Shown here one piece after another: positions 1 to 5,254 of a DNA stretch of 5,254 nucleotides. Positions within the stretch are counted from its first letter, which is position 1, and each line of letters begins with the position of its first letter. Source of the stretch: DATKEH01 sp035546355 (GTDB taxonomy: Bacteria; Acidobacteriota; Thermoanaerobaculia; Multivoradales; JAIOJS01). The notes below the pieces were generated by a model. That model had not been told where the DNA came from. It did no database searches and saw nothing but the letters and a program-made list of their open reading frames with translations. The stretch covers positions 1-5,254 of the forward strand of contig DATKEH010000195.1 in assembly GCA_035546355.1 (NCBI GenBank). Reading direction: 5' to 3'. The position numbers and the translations under genes were made by a program.

Positions 1-1
1 G

Positions 2-1210
2 TGGGCGCTGCCCGACGGCCAGGCGGTGCTGTGCAGCGCGGGGGACGGGTCGAGCTTCGACATCGCGGTCTTCGACCTCGCCACTCGGACGCTGAAGATC
101 GTCGCCAAGAACGGGTTCACGCCGGTCTACGTCCGAACCGGCCACGTCCTGTACCAGCAGGGGGCTGAGGGGCCGCTGATGGCGCTACCGTTCGACGCGG
201 AACGCCGAGTGGCCACCGGACCGGCCTTTCCGGTCGTCGCGGATCTCGGTAGCCGCGTCAGCTACCAGGTCCGGATGTTCGCCGTGGCCGACGACGGGAC
301 TCTGGCGTACATACCCCAGACCTCTCTCCTCGCCCGCGGCGCCTTGATCTGGGTCGACCAGGAGGGACAGACCCATCCCATCGTCGAGGTGCCGAGGGTC
401 ATCGACATTCCACGGCTCTCCCCGGACGGACGCCGCATCGCTTTTCGTGCACCGGCGCCCCAGTGCGACATCTGGGTGCACGACCTGGAGCGGGGCACCA
501 CGACGCGGGTGACGCGGGAGGGCGACAATCACGGAGTGACGTGGATGCCCGACGGAGAGCGCCTCGCCTTCGCCCGTCGGGCCGGAGACGGCTGGAGCCT
601 GTGGGCGACGCGCGCCGACGGGGTCGGCGAGGTGCAGAAGCTGGCTCCGACGGAGATGGAGCCCATCTTCGTGGCTTCCGCCTCGCCCGACGCTCGGTAT
701 GTCCTCGTCGAGACGACGCGCGAGACGACCGCGCAGGACGTCGACCTCTTCGATCTCGAGGACGGGAGCGTCCGGCCGATCTTCCAATCTCGCTACAACG
801 AGCGCTCTCCGGCCTTCTCCCCCGACGGACGCCACCTCGCCTACGTCTCGGACGAATCGGGCCGCTTCGAGGTGTACGTACGCCCCTTCCCTGGCCTCGA
901 CTCGCGAGAGCAGATCTCGACCGCCGGCGGGATGGATCCGGTCTGGGCGCCGGACGGCCGCGCCCTCTACTTCCGGTGGGGCCGGGAGCTGATGGTCGTG
1001 GACCTGCTCACGGAGCCTTCTCTTCGGGCCGGCCGCCCCCGTCCGCTCTTCGAGATCGACTCCCCGTCGAACCCTCACGGCCTCCCGAACTTCGACGTGA
1101 GCGCCGACGGCGAGCGGTTCGTGACGCTCCGCGAGCGCTCGGCGGAGAGCGGTGCGGAGATCCACGTCGTGCTCGGCTGGTTCGCGGAGCTGCGACGGGC
1201 GGCCCGGTAG
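2..1210 (+). CDS. PD40/TolB-like beta-propeller protein, C-terminal part (probably from a Ser/Thr kinase-propeller fusion), 5' partial
   Basis: Reading is open from the first base, so the true start is upstream; 402 residues remain before the TAG. PD40 (TolB-type) motifs recur: WALPDG at residue 1, LSPDG ~139, WMPDG ~181, ASPDA ~227, FSPDG ~272, WAPDG ~315 and VSADG ~366. Each is followed by a hydrophobic strand, as in a beta-propeller blade. The segment EVYVRPFPG (~290) followed by a Gly-Gly-x-x-Pro-x-Trp strand, and the ending VVLGWFAEL (~389-397), are hallmarks I know from acidobacterial proteins that join an N-terminal Ser/Thr kinase, one transmembrane helix and a C-terminal propeller. 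The kinase part is not visible, so that half of the call is inference. The propeller would be a periplasmic sensor or protein-binding domain; its ligand is unknown. The protein could instead be a stand-alone TolB-like propeller. The GTG at 26 is an internal valine codon, not the start. The gene converges on the receptor gene downstream. Confidence 0.85.
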   Translation, partial: WALPDGQAVLCSAGDGSSFDIAVFDLATRTLKIVAKNGFTPVYVRTGHVLYQQGAEGPLMALPFDAERRVATGPAFPVVADLGSRVSYQVRMFAVADDGTLAYIPQTSLLARGALIWVDQEGQTHPIVEVPRVIDIPRLSPDGRRIAFRAPAPQCDIWVHDLERGTTTRVTREGDNHGVTWMPDGERLAFARRAGDGWSLWATRADGVGEVQKLAPTEMEPIFVASASPDARYVLVETTRETTAQDVDLFDLEDGSVRPIFQSRYNERSPAFSPDGRHLAYVSDESGRFEVYVRPFPGLDSREQISTAGGMDPVWAPDGRALYFRWGRELMVVDLLTEPSLRAGRPRPLFEIDSPSNPHGLPNFDVSADGERFVTLRERSAESGAEIHVVLGWFAELRRAAR

Positions 1211-1308
1211 TGGTGCTGGTGGTCGGCGCCGGGCTGGTGGCGCGCAGCTTCCTGGCGCTGCGCGGCGTCCGACCCGTCGCTCCCGACCGGGCCCGCCGCG
1301 TCGCGCGT
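1210..1308 (+). pseudogene. Remnant of a MacB-like (ADOP-type) permease transmembrane segment
   Basis: The frame beginning at the last base of the preceding stop codon reads as a hydrophobic run, VVVLVVGAGLVARSF, then LALRGVRPVAPDRARRVA. In MacB-like permeases of the acidobacterial ADOP type, the helix before a periplasmic domain reads roughly L-L-V-G-A-G-L-L-x-R-S-F-x-x-L-x-x-V-x-P-G-F-x-P. The order GAGL, RSF, LxxV, P matches over about 25 residues. No start codon, Shine-Dalgarno site or flanking permease sequence is present, and similarity fades near the receptor gene's stop. I infer a fossil left by deletion or recombination of a permease gene. It could be chance in GC-rich DNA, but the ordered match makes that less likely. 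The assignment is from memory of the family, not from a search. Confidence 0.5.
1241..1264. terminator. GC-rich dyad between convergent genes, possible bidirectional terminator
   Basis: CGCGCAGC (1241-1248) and GCTGCGCG (1257-1264) form a perfect 8-bp stem around an 8-nt loop. It lies 30 bases after the propeller stop codon and about 50 bases past the receptor stop codon on the other strand, where a shared terminator would be expected. There is no T-tract on either side, so it is not a canonical intrinsic terminator. It also lies inside the permease-like remnant, where Ala/Arg/Leu codons alone could produce such a dyad. Confidence 0.25.
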
Positions 1309-1314
1309 GCCCCT

Positions 1315-3294
1315 TCAGCGGGCCCAGCGCGCGCTCAGCAGGGCGGCGAACGGGTGGCCGGGATAGCCGTAGGGCACCGGGTCGCCGGTGAGGTCCGGCA
1401 GCGCGTAGCCGACGACCAGCACCTCCTCGTCGAGCAGGTTGAGCAGGTCGAGACGCACCTCCCACGGCCCGGAGGCGCGGCGCAACCGCAGGTCGACGGT
1501 GGTGGCGTCGGGCATCGGGAAGCGGTGGGCGTCGTCGAGGTAGCGGCCAGCTACCCGCTGCGCCACCAGCCCCGCCTCGATGCCGGCGGGAAGCGGCACA
1601 TGCGCCACCACCCGCGCCGCGTGCCGCGGCACGTTCTTGAGCTGGCGCCCGGCGTCGGGGCCTTCCCGCGGCGCGACCTCGCTAAACTCCCAGGCCGCGC
1701 GCAGACTGCCGCGACGCCCGCGTAGCAGCTCGCCTTCCGCCTCGACGCCGCGATGCAGGCTGGAGCCGATGTTGACGTAGCGGAAGGTGGCGGGATCGAA
1801 GTCGATCTCGTCCTCGACGGCGATGCGGTAGGCGACCAGCTGGAGGTGGCGAGGGCCAGCGGCGCGCCGCAACCCGCCCTCCACCGTTCGCGCCCTCTGC
1901 GGCGCCAGGTCGGCGCTCGCCAGGGTGAAGCTGCCACCCGCGCCGTCCGGGAAAGGCCGCGGGTCGAACAGCTGGTCGAGGGTCGGCGCCTTGAAGGCCT
2001 CCGATCCCTGGGCGAAGACCACCCAACCGCCGCCTCCCGGGCGCCAGGTCAGGCCCAGTCGGGGCGACCAGGCGGTGTGTTCGGCGCCCACGCCGAAGCG
2101 GTCGTCGAGCCCGTCCCAGCGGCCGCCCGCCGACAGCTGCAGGCCGGCCACCACCCGCCAATCCAGGGCGCCGAACGCTGCCTGGCGCCGCCGCTCGCCG
2201 GCGACGCCGGCCAGCCGCTCCCCCCGCGCGCCCCCCTCCTCCACCGCGAAGTGGTCACTGGTGAGCGCGTCCCGACTGGCCTCGGCGCCCAGCAGCCAGC
2301 CGATCCGCTCCCCCCCGAGACCGCCGCTGGCGGTCGCCGAGACCCCGGCGCCGTCGCTCTCCAGACGCCGCCGGGTGCGGTCGGCGAAGCCCGGCGCCAG
2401 CAGCAGCGTGCGCAGCCTCTCGCCGCGGCGGCTCTCGCCCCACGCCACCGCGTCGACGGCCACCCCGTCGTGGCGCCGCCAGCGCAGCGAGCCGCGCAGG
2501 CGCTGCTCGTCGTCGCGGTCGAAGCGGAACAGGGGGTCCGAGGCGAACCGCGTCACCGCCAGCTGGTCGAGAGGCAACGGCCCGGGCTCCTCCTCCTGGT
2601 GGCGCAGCCAACCCACGTCGAGGGACCAGGCGGCCACCGGGGCGGTGGCGGCCGGGCCCAGCCGCAGCCGGGCACCGCGGCGCTCGTCGCCGCCGTGCTC
2701 GCGGAAACCCTCGGTGCGCCTGCCGTCGAGATCGAAGGACCAGGCGAGCGGCCTCCCCGCCCGCGCCGCACGGGCCTGCAGCCATGCCGTGCCGAAGCTG
2801 CCGCCGCCGAAGTCGATCTCGCGGCGCGGCCCCTCTCCGGCACGGCGGGTGATCAGCTCGATCACGCCGCCGAGCGCGGTGTCGCCGTAGAGCGCCGAGC
2901 CGGGGCCGCGGGCCGCCTCGACCCGCGACACCGCCGCCGCCGCCACCGCCTGCCAGTCGACCGCCCCGGTCTCGGCGTCATCTACCGGCACCCCGTCGAC
3001 CCGCAGCTGCACGTAGCCGGCCTCGCCGCCGCCGAAGAAGCCGCGGGCGCTCTCCATCGGGCGGCCACCGAACGGCTCGGCGAAGAGCACCCGGAAGCCG
3101 GGCAGCAGGTTCACCGCCTGCGCCGCCGACAGCACCGGCAGACGGTCGAGCGTGACGCCGTCGACGACGGAGACCGCGGCGGGGGTGCGCGACAGCTCCT
3201 GCGGGTGGCGAGCCGCCACCACCACCACCTCGTCGACGACGAGCAGCGGCGGCGGCACCGACAGCCAGGCCAGGAGCAGCGCCAGGTGGCTCAA
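1315..3294 (-). CDS. TonB-dependent outer-membrane receptor (BtuB/siderophore-receptor type)
   Basis: The product of 659 residues is a usual length for a TonB-dependent receptor, which imports a scarce ligand across the outer membrane using TonB/ExbBD energy. A hydrophobic N-terminus (residues 3-20) may be the signal peptide. EVVVVAARHPQ (~22-32) resembles a TonB box. The plug domain spans ~33-151, with LRVDGVPV (~97-104) and VSRVEAARGPGSALYG followed by ALGGVIELITRR (to ~151). The rest is barrel, with conserved spots SEAFKAPTLDQLF (~431), NIGSSLHRGVEAEGEL (~508) and NLLDEEV (~619). The protein ends in SARWAR rather than the common terminal aromatic residue. The start is taken as TTG at 3294, whose last two bases overlap the TGA of the upstream gene; no in-frame ATG or GTG lies nearby upstream. 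This gives an N-terminus without a basic n-region, so the exact start is uncertain. It is the second gene of an operon with the dehydrogenase-like lipoprotein. The ligand cannot be told from sequence; a cobalamin, siderophore or carbohydrate complex are all possible. Confidence 0.9.
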   Translation of the reverse strand: MSHLALLLAWLSVPPPLLVVDEVVVVAARHPQELSRTPAAVSVVDGVTLDRLPVLSAAQAVNLLPGFRVLFAEPFGGRPMESARGFFGGGEAGYVQLRVDGVPVDDAETGAVDWQAVAAAAVSRVEAARGPGSALYGDTALGGVIELITRRAGEGPRREIDFGGGSFGTAWLQARAARAGRPLAWSFDLDGRRTEGFREHGGDERRGARLRLGPAATAPVAAWSLDVGWLRHQEEEPGPLPLDQLAVTRFASDPLFRFDRDDEQRLRGSLRWRRHDGVAVDAVAWGESRRGERLRTLLLAPGFADRTRRRLESDGAGVSATASGGLGGERIGWLLGAEASRDALTSDHFAVEEGGARGERLAGVAGERRRQAAFGALDWRVVAGLQLSAGGRWDGLDDRFGVGAEHTAWSPRLGLTWRPGGGGWVVFAQGSEAFKAPTLDQLFDPRPFPDGAGGSFTLASADLAPQRARTVEGGLRRAAGPRHLQLVAYRIAVEDEIDFDPATFRYVNIGSSLHRGVEAEGELLRGRRGSLRAAWEFSEVAPREGPDAGRQLKNVPRHAARVVAHVPLPAGIEAGLVAQRVAGRYLDDAHRFPMPDATTVDLRLRRASGPWEVRLDLLNLLDEEVLVVGYALPDLTGDPVPYGYPGHPFAALLSARWAR

Positions 3295-4823
3295 GGCTCG
3301 CCGCGGCGGGGCTCGATCCGGAACACCTTGCCGGTCTTGGGGAGGATCCTGGCGGCGTCGGCGGTAACGTCGAAGACGCCGAAGTCGAGAACGTAGACCA
3401 GCCCGTCCGGCCCCACCGCCACGTCCACCGGCCGTTCCAGGGCCTCGGACGTGTCGAGCATCGAGGCGGGGCGCGGCGGGCCGTCGCCGCGGTTGCGCAG
3501 GAACGTGCGGCGCTCGCCCGTCGCCAGGTCGACGACCTCGACCTGGAACCCCGCCCGCACCTCCGGCTGATCGGGATCGGTCAGCGGGCGGAAGTCGCCC
3601 ATCTCCGAGACCAGCAGCTGGCCCGACCAGGCGGCGAAGGGGCCCCCCGGGGGAACCACCGCCATCCCGCCCAGCGCGGCGTGCGGTTTCAGGACGGTCA
3701 CCAGCAGCGCGGGGTCGGGGGCGCTCAGCCCGCTGGCCGCGAGATCGATCACCGGCCGCAGGGCGTCGTGCCCTTTCGCCAGATACTCCCGCGGCGGCTG
3801 GTGCCGCCGGTCGGTCACCGGCACCAGCCCCGCGGTGTAATCCGGCCACCCGTACCAGGCGCCCTGCCGCAAGCGGTAGATGGCGTCGGGATCGTCGCGC
3901 ACCGGGCGGGTGCCGCGGATGTCGGCGCCGTGCATGCCGACCAGCACGTCGCCGTCGGGGGCGAGGGCGAGCGCCACCGGATTGCGGAAGCCCCAGGCCA
4001 CCAGCTCGGGGCTGCCGGCGCCGGCGCGCAGGCGGTACAACGATCCGCTGCAGAGAGCCGCGCCCTCCACCCGCCTGGCCGCCGACTCGCCGTAGGCCTG
4101 GTAGGCGCCGGTGACGGCCTCGTCTGCGTCGTCGTCCGTCAGGGCGTTGGCGTCGCGAAAGGTCTGCCCGGTCAGCACCAGGTCGCGGCAGGGGATGTCG
4201 CGAACCTCGGGGCGCGTCTCGAGCCACTTCTGGTTGACCGGGTCCTGCGAGGAGACCACTCCCGAGTTGGTGGCGCTGCCGACGCCGAAGTAGAGGTCGC
4301 CGTGGTCGTCGAACAGCAGGTAGTTGATCCAGTGGTCGCCGAGGGGGGGCATGCCCCGCAGCACCGGCTCGACCCTGCCGCCGGCCGGGCGCACGCGGCT
4401 GATCGCCCAGCTGCCGTCCTCCTGCTCGTGCGAGAGGTACATCCACCCCTGGTGGAAGGTCAGGCCGACGGCGATCCCGCCGCTGGGCGCGTCGGGGCCC
4501 TCCATCGCCACCTCCTCGATGCCGCCGCCGATGCGCAAGATGCGCGGCGCGAACCCGGGGATCGGCACGCTGTGCGACTCGAGCACGTAGAGGCGGCCGG
4601 CGGCGTCCCAGGCCATGGCGCTCGGGTAGGTCAGACCCCTGGTCACCACGTAGGCGGCGAACCCCTCGGGCGCGGCGACCGCCGGCGCTTCGTCGTGGTC
4701 CCGCCCCAGGAAGTCCGCCTGGTCGATGGCGTCGAGCGCCAGCCGGCTGCAGGCGCCGGCGAGCAGCAGCACGGCGGCCAGGGCGGCGCCGGGGATCGGG
4801 CGCAGCGTTCCTCGGTCTCTCAT
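3291..4823 (-). CDS. Lipoprotein of the PQQ-dependent sugar dehydrogenase (glucose/sorbosone dehydrogenase) family
   Basis: This 510-residue protein begins with a signal peptide and lipobox, LLAGAC, with Cys25 as the predicted lipidated residue, so it should be anchored in the envelope. The remainder fits the six-bladed GSDH propeller. GLTYPSAMAWDAAGRLYV (~63-80) is the first blade. GDHWINYLLFDDHGDLYFG (~162-180) carries His164, at the place of the catalytic base of soluble glucose dehydrogenase. WGFRNPVALALAPDG (~277-291) carries Arg280-Asn281, matching the PQQ-contacting Arg-Asn-Pro motif. GAWYGWPDY (~321-329) matches the conserved Tyr-Gly-Trp-Pro. RPVDVAVGPDGLVYVLDF (~464-481) is a late blade. 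Cys212 and Cys258 might form a disulfide. No CxxCH haem site is present. The family oxidises aldoses or related polyols using PQQ; the actual substrate, and even activity, is inferred. The ATG at 4823 is chosen because a strong Shine-Dalgarno precedes it and the signal peptide follows directly. It is first in the operon with the TonB receptor. Confidence 0.85.
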   Translation of the reverse strand: MRDRGTLRPIPGAALAAVLLLAGACSRLALDAIDQADFLGRDHDEAPAVAAPEGFAAYVVTRGLTYPSAMAWDAAGRLYVLESHSVPIPGFAPRILRIGGGIEEVAMEGPDAPSGGIAVGLTFHQGWMYLSHEQEDGSWAISRVRPAGGRVEPVLRGMPPLGDHWINYLLFDDHGDLYFGVGSATNSGVVSSQDPVNQKWLETRPEVRDIPCRDLVLTGQTFRDANALTDDDADEAVTGAYQAYGESAARRVEGAALCSGSLYRLRAGAGSPELVAWGFRNPVALALAPDGDVLVGMHGADIRGTRPVRDDPDAIYRLRQGAWYGWPDYTAGLVPVTDRRHQPPREYLAKGHDALRPVIDLAASGLSAPDPALLVTVLKPHAALGGMAVVPPGGPFAAWSGQLLVSEMGDFRPLTDPDQPEVRAGFQVEVVDLATGERRTFLRNRGDGPPRPASMLDTSEALERPVDVAVGPDGLVYVLDFGVFDVTADAARILPKTGKVFRIEPRRGEP

Positions 4824-4826
4824 CGG

Positions 4827-4835
4827 CTCCTCCTC
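4827..4835 (-). promoter_or_regulatory. Shine-Dalgarno site of the dehydrogenase-like lipoprotein gene
   Basis: On the - strand the bases read GAGGAGGAG, ending 3 bases before the ATG at 4823. The GGAGG core lies about 6 bases from the start codon. This supports that start over other candidates. Confidence 0.7.
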
Positions 4836-4848
4836 GGCAGGTTCTCGC

Positions 4849-4914
4849 TTGCCCCCGGAGGTCGAGGACCTCGTCGAGCAACCCGGTGATCACCAGGTCG
4901 TCGGGATCGTACTC
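4849..4914 (-). other. Coding-like stretch upstream of the lipoprotein gene, possible gene remnant
   Basis: Read on the - strand, 22 codons spell EYDPDDLVITGLLDEV then LDLRGQ. Counting by hand, G or C occupies 18/22 first, 5/22 second and 20/22 third codon positions, the profile of a real gene in high-GC DNA. An ATG at 4950 would open this frame with MHFCSGAASPRS. The frame never stops before running out of phase through the whole lipoprotein gene, so it is not an intact gene. It may be the fossil of a gene lost here, or a chance pattern. I do not recognise the peptide. Confidence 0.25.
4885..4894. repeat. 10-bp perfect palindrome GGTGATCACC
   Basis: This palindrome lies in the divergent intergenic region, about 60 bases upstream of the lipoprotein start codon. 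AGGTC follows it directly (4895-4899) and its complement GACCT occurs at 4867-4871. It could be an operator half-site pair for a dimeric regulator. It also falls within the coding-like stretch (Val-Ile-Thr codons), so chance is possible. Confidence 0.25.
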
Positions 4915-4948
4915 CGACCGCGGGCTGGCGGCGCCAGAGCAGAAATGC

Positions 4949-4970
4949 ATTCGACATACGAGCCTCGAAT
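4949..4970. promoter_or_regulatory. Inverted repeat ATTCGA-N10-TCGAAT, possible operator in the divergent promoter region
   Basis: Perfect 6-bp arms (4949-4954 and 4965-4970) are separated by 10 bases, giving a 16-bp centre-to-centre spacing, about one and a half helical turns. The site lies in the AT-richest patch of the intergenic region, just upstream of the predicted argJ -35 box and upstream of the lipoprotein operon on the other strand. That is a natural place for a regulator acting on either gene. The arms do not match the ARG box, so no known regulator is named. Confidence 0.35.
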
Positions 4971-4976
4971 CCGCCG

Positions 4977-5004
4977 CTGACGACGCCGCCGGCGCTGCTA
5001 CTCT
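4977..5004 (+). promoter_or_regulatory. Weak sigma70-like promoter of argJ
   Basis: CTGACG (4977-4982; 4 of 6 matches to TTGACA) and TACTCT (4999-5004; 3 of 6 matches to TATAAT, keeping the key first T, A and last T) are 16 bases apart. Transcription would start near 5011 and leave a short leader with the Shine-Dalgarno site about 10 bases in. The match is weak and depends on the housekeeping consensus applying in this organism. Confidence 0.3.
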
Positions 5005-5019
5005 AGTCCTGCAGCTACC

Positions 5020-5025
5020 AGGAGG
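5020..5025 (+). promoter_or_regulatory. Shine-Dalgarno site of argJ
   Basis: AGGAGG lies 9 bases before the ATG at 5035. It is a full anti-Shine-Dalgarno match and fixes this start over the in-frame GTG at 5110, which lacks a well-placed site. Confidence 0.75.
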
Positions 5026-5034
5026 GTTGCGATC

Positions 5035-5254
5035 ATGTCCACGGAGGAGAACCTGATCGAGAGCCAGGGCTCGACCCCGACCGATGCCGAGGAGCAGCCG
5101 GATGCCGCGGTGCACGGGTTCCGCTTCGCCGCCGCCGCCAGCGGCATGCGCTTCACCGGCCGCGACGACCTGGCGCTGATCGTCGCCGACAGACCGGCCG
5201 CCTGGGCCGGAGTGTTCACCACCAGCTCCGCGGCCGGGGCCCCGGTGCTGCTGG
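5035..5254 (+). CDS. argJ: Glutamate N-acetyltransferase / ornithine acetyltransferase, N-terminal part (3' partial)
   Basis: Only the first 73 codons are in the window; the frame is open to its end. ArgJ moves the acetyl group from N-acetylornithine to glutamate in the cyclic arginine pathway; bifunctional forms also use acetyl-CoA. It is a cytoplasmic enzyme that cleaves itself into alpha and beta chains. The recognisable part is GFRFAAAASGM (~28-38), then GRDDLALIVADRPA (~42-55) and AGVFTTSSAAGAPVLL (~58-73). These match the family's opening: a Gly-Phe-Arg entry, an Asp-Leu-Ala-Leu-Ile strand and the Gly-Val-Phe-Thr-Thr motif with Ala-Pro-Val after it. About 27 acidic, Ser/Thr-rich residues precede it, somewhat more than usual. 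The self-cleavage Thr and active site lie beyond the window, so mono- versus bifunctionality cannot be judged. It is transcribed away from the lipoprotein operon. Confidence 0.88.
   Translation, partial: MSTEENLIESQGSTPTDAEEQPDAAVHGFRFAAAASGMRFTGRDDLALIVADRPAAWAGVFTTSSAAGAPVLL

Noticed and set aside
26..28. GTG at 26 as the start of the propeller gene.
   Set aside because: The frame is open to the window edge and the upstream codons read WALPDGQA, a PD40 motif, so this GTG is internal.
185..1465. 426-codon - strand open frame antisense to the PD40 propeller gene.
   Set aside because: Arg/Pro-rich translation, while the opposite strand holds repeated PD40 motifs in one uninterrupted frame.
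1753..3396. 547-codon + strand open frame antisense to the receptor gene.
   Set aside because: Low-complexity Arg/Ala/Gln/His-rich translation with no motifs, fully antisense to a receptor with clear plug and barrel features.
3681..4889. 402-codon + strand open frame antisense to the lipoprotein gene.
   Set aside because: The translation has no family features and mirrors the propeller gene; there is no Shine-Dalgarno site that stands out.
4949..4970. The dyad upstream of argJ as an ARG box for ArgR.
   Set aside because: The ARG box has TGAAT then ATTCA half-sites in close spacing; here the arms are ATTCGA then TCGAAT with a 10-base gap, so order and spacing both differ.
1315..5115. A single 1266-codon - strand open frame covering receptor, lipoprotein gene and intergenic region, which could be read as a giant fusion receptor.
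   Set aside because: Only the part after 3294 resembles a protein family. The part over 3295-4823 is an Arg/Pro/Gly-rich out-of-frame reading of the lipoprotein gene, whose own frame has a signal peptide and family motifs. Long open frames are common by chance at this GC content.
4998..5222. 74-codon - strand open frame overlapping the start of argJ.
   Set aside because: Antisense to the argJ N-terminus, which has a strong Shine-Dalgarno and family motifs on the + strand.

Overview
The window is a high-GC stretch of a bacterial chromosome. Its gene content suggests Acidobacteriota or a similar lineage such as Gemmatimonadota. The first gene has the PD40 propeller and 'VVLGWFAEL' ending typical of the kinase/TolB-propeller proteins that are expanded in those phyla. 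A short piece resembling their equally expanded MacB-like (ADOP) permeases follows it. The phylum call is an inference from family content; there is no rRNA or other marker here.

Layout: (1) Positions 2-1210, + strand, hold the C-terminal 402 residues of a PD40/TolB-like beta-propeller protein whose start lies outside the window. (2) Positions 1211-1314 separate two convergent genes. One frame of this gap encodes what looks like a transmembrane-segment remnant of a MacB/ADOP permease, and a GC-rich dyad in it could stop transcription. (3) Positions 1315-4823, - strand, hold a two-gene operon read right to left: a lipoprotein six-bladed propeller of the PQQ-dependent sugar (glucose/sorbosone) dehydrogenase family, then a TonB-dependent outer-membrane receptor. 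Their ends overlap in a TTGA, so the receptor probably starts at TTG by translational coupling. (4) Positions 4824-5034 form a divergent intergenic region with two good Shine-Dalgarno sites, an inverted repeat, a 10-bp palindrome, a weak sigma70-like promoter and a coding-like stretch on the - strand. (5) Positions 5035-5254, + strand, hold the first 73 codons of argJ (arginine biosynthesis), cut by the window end.

The lipoprotein and the receptor probably act together at the cell envelope: the receptor imports an unknown ligand through TonB, and the propeller oxidises or binds a sugar-like substrate or a related ligand. The partial propeller gene and argJ look unrelated to this pair. I see no CRISPR array, insertion sequence, tRNA or rRNA, and no clear new defence or mobile system. 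The points most worth a second look are the permease remnant, the TTGA-coupled propeller/receptor pair, and the structured divergent region with its coding-like stretch.
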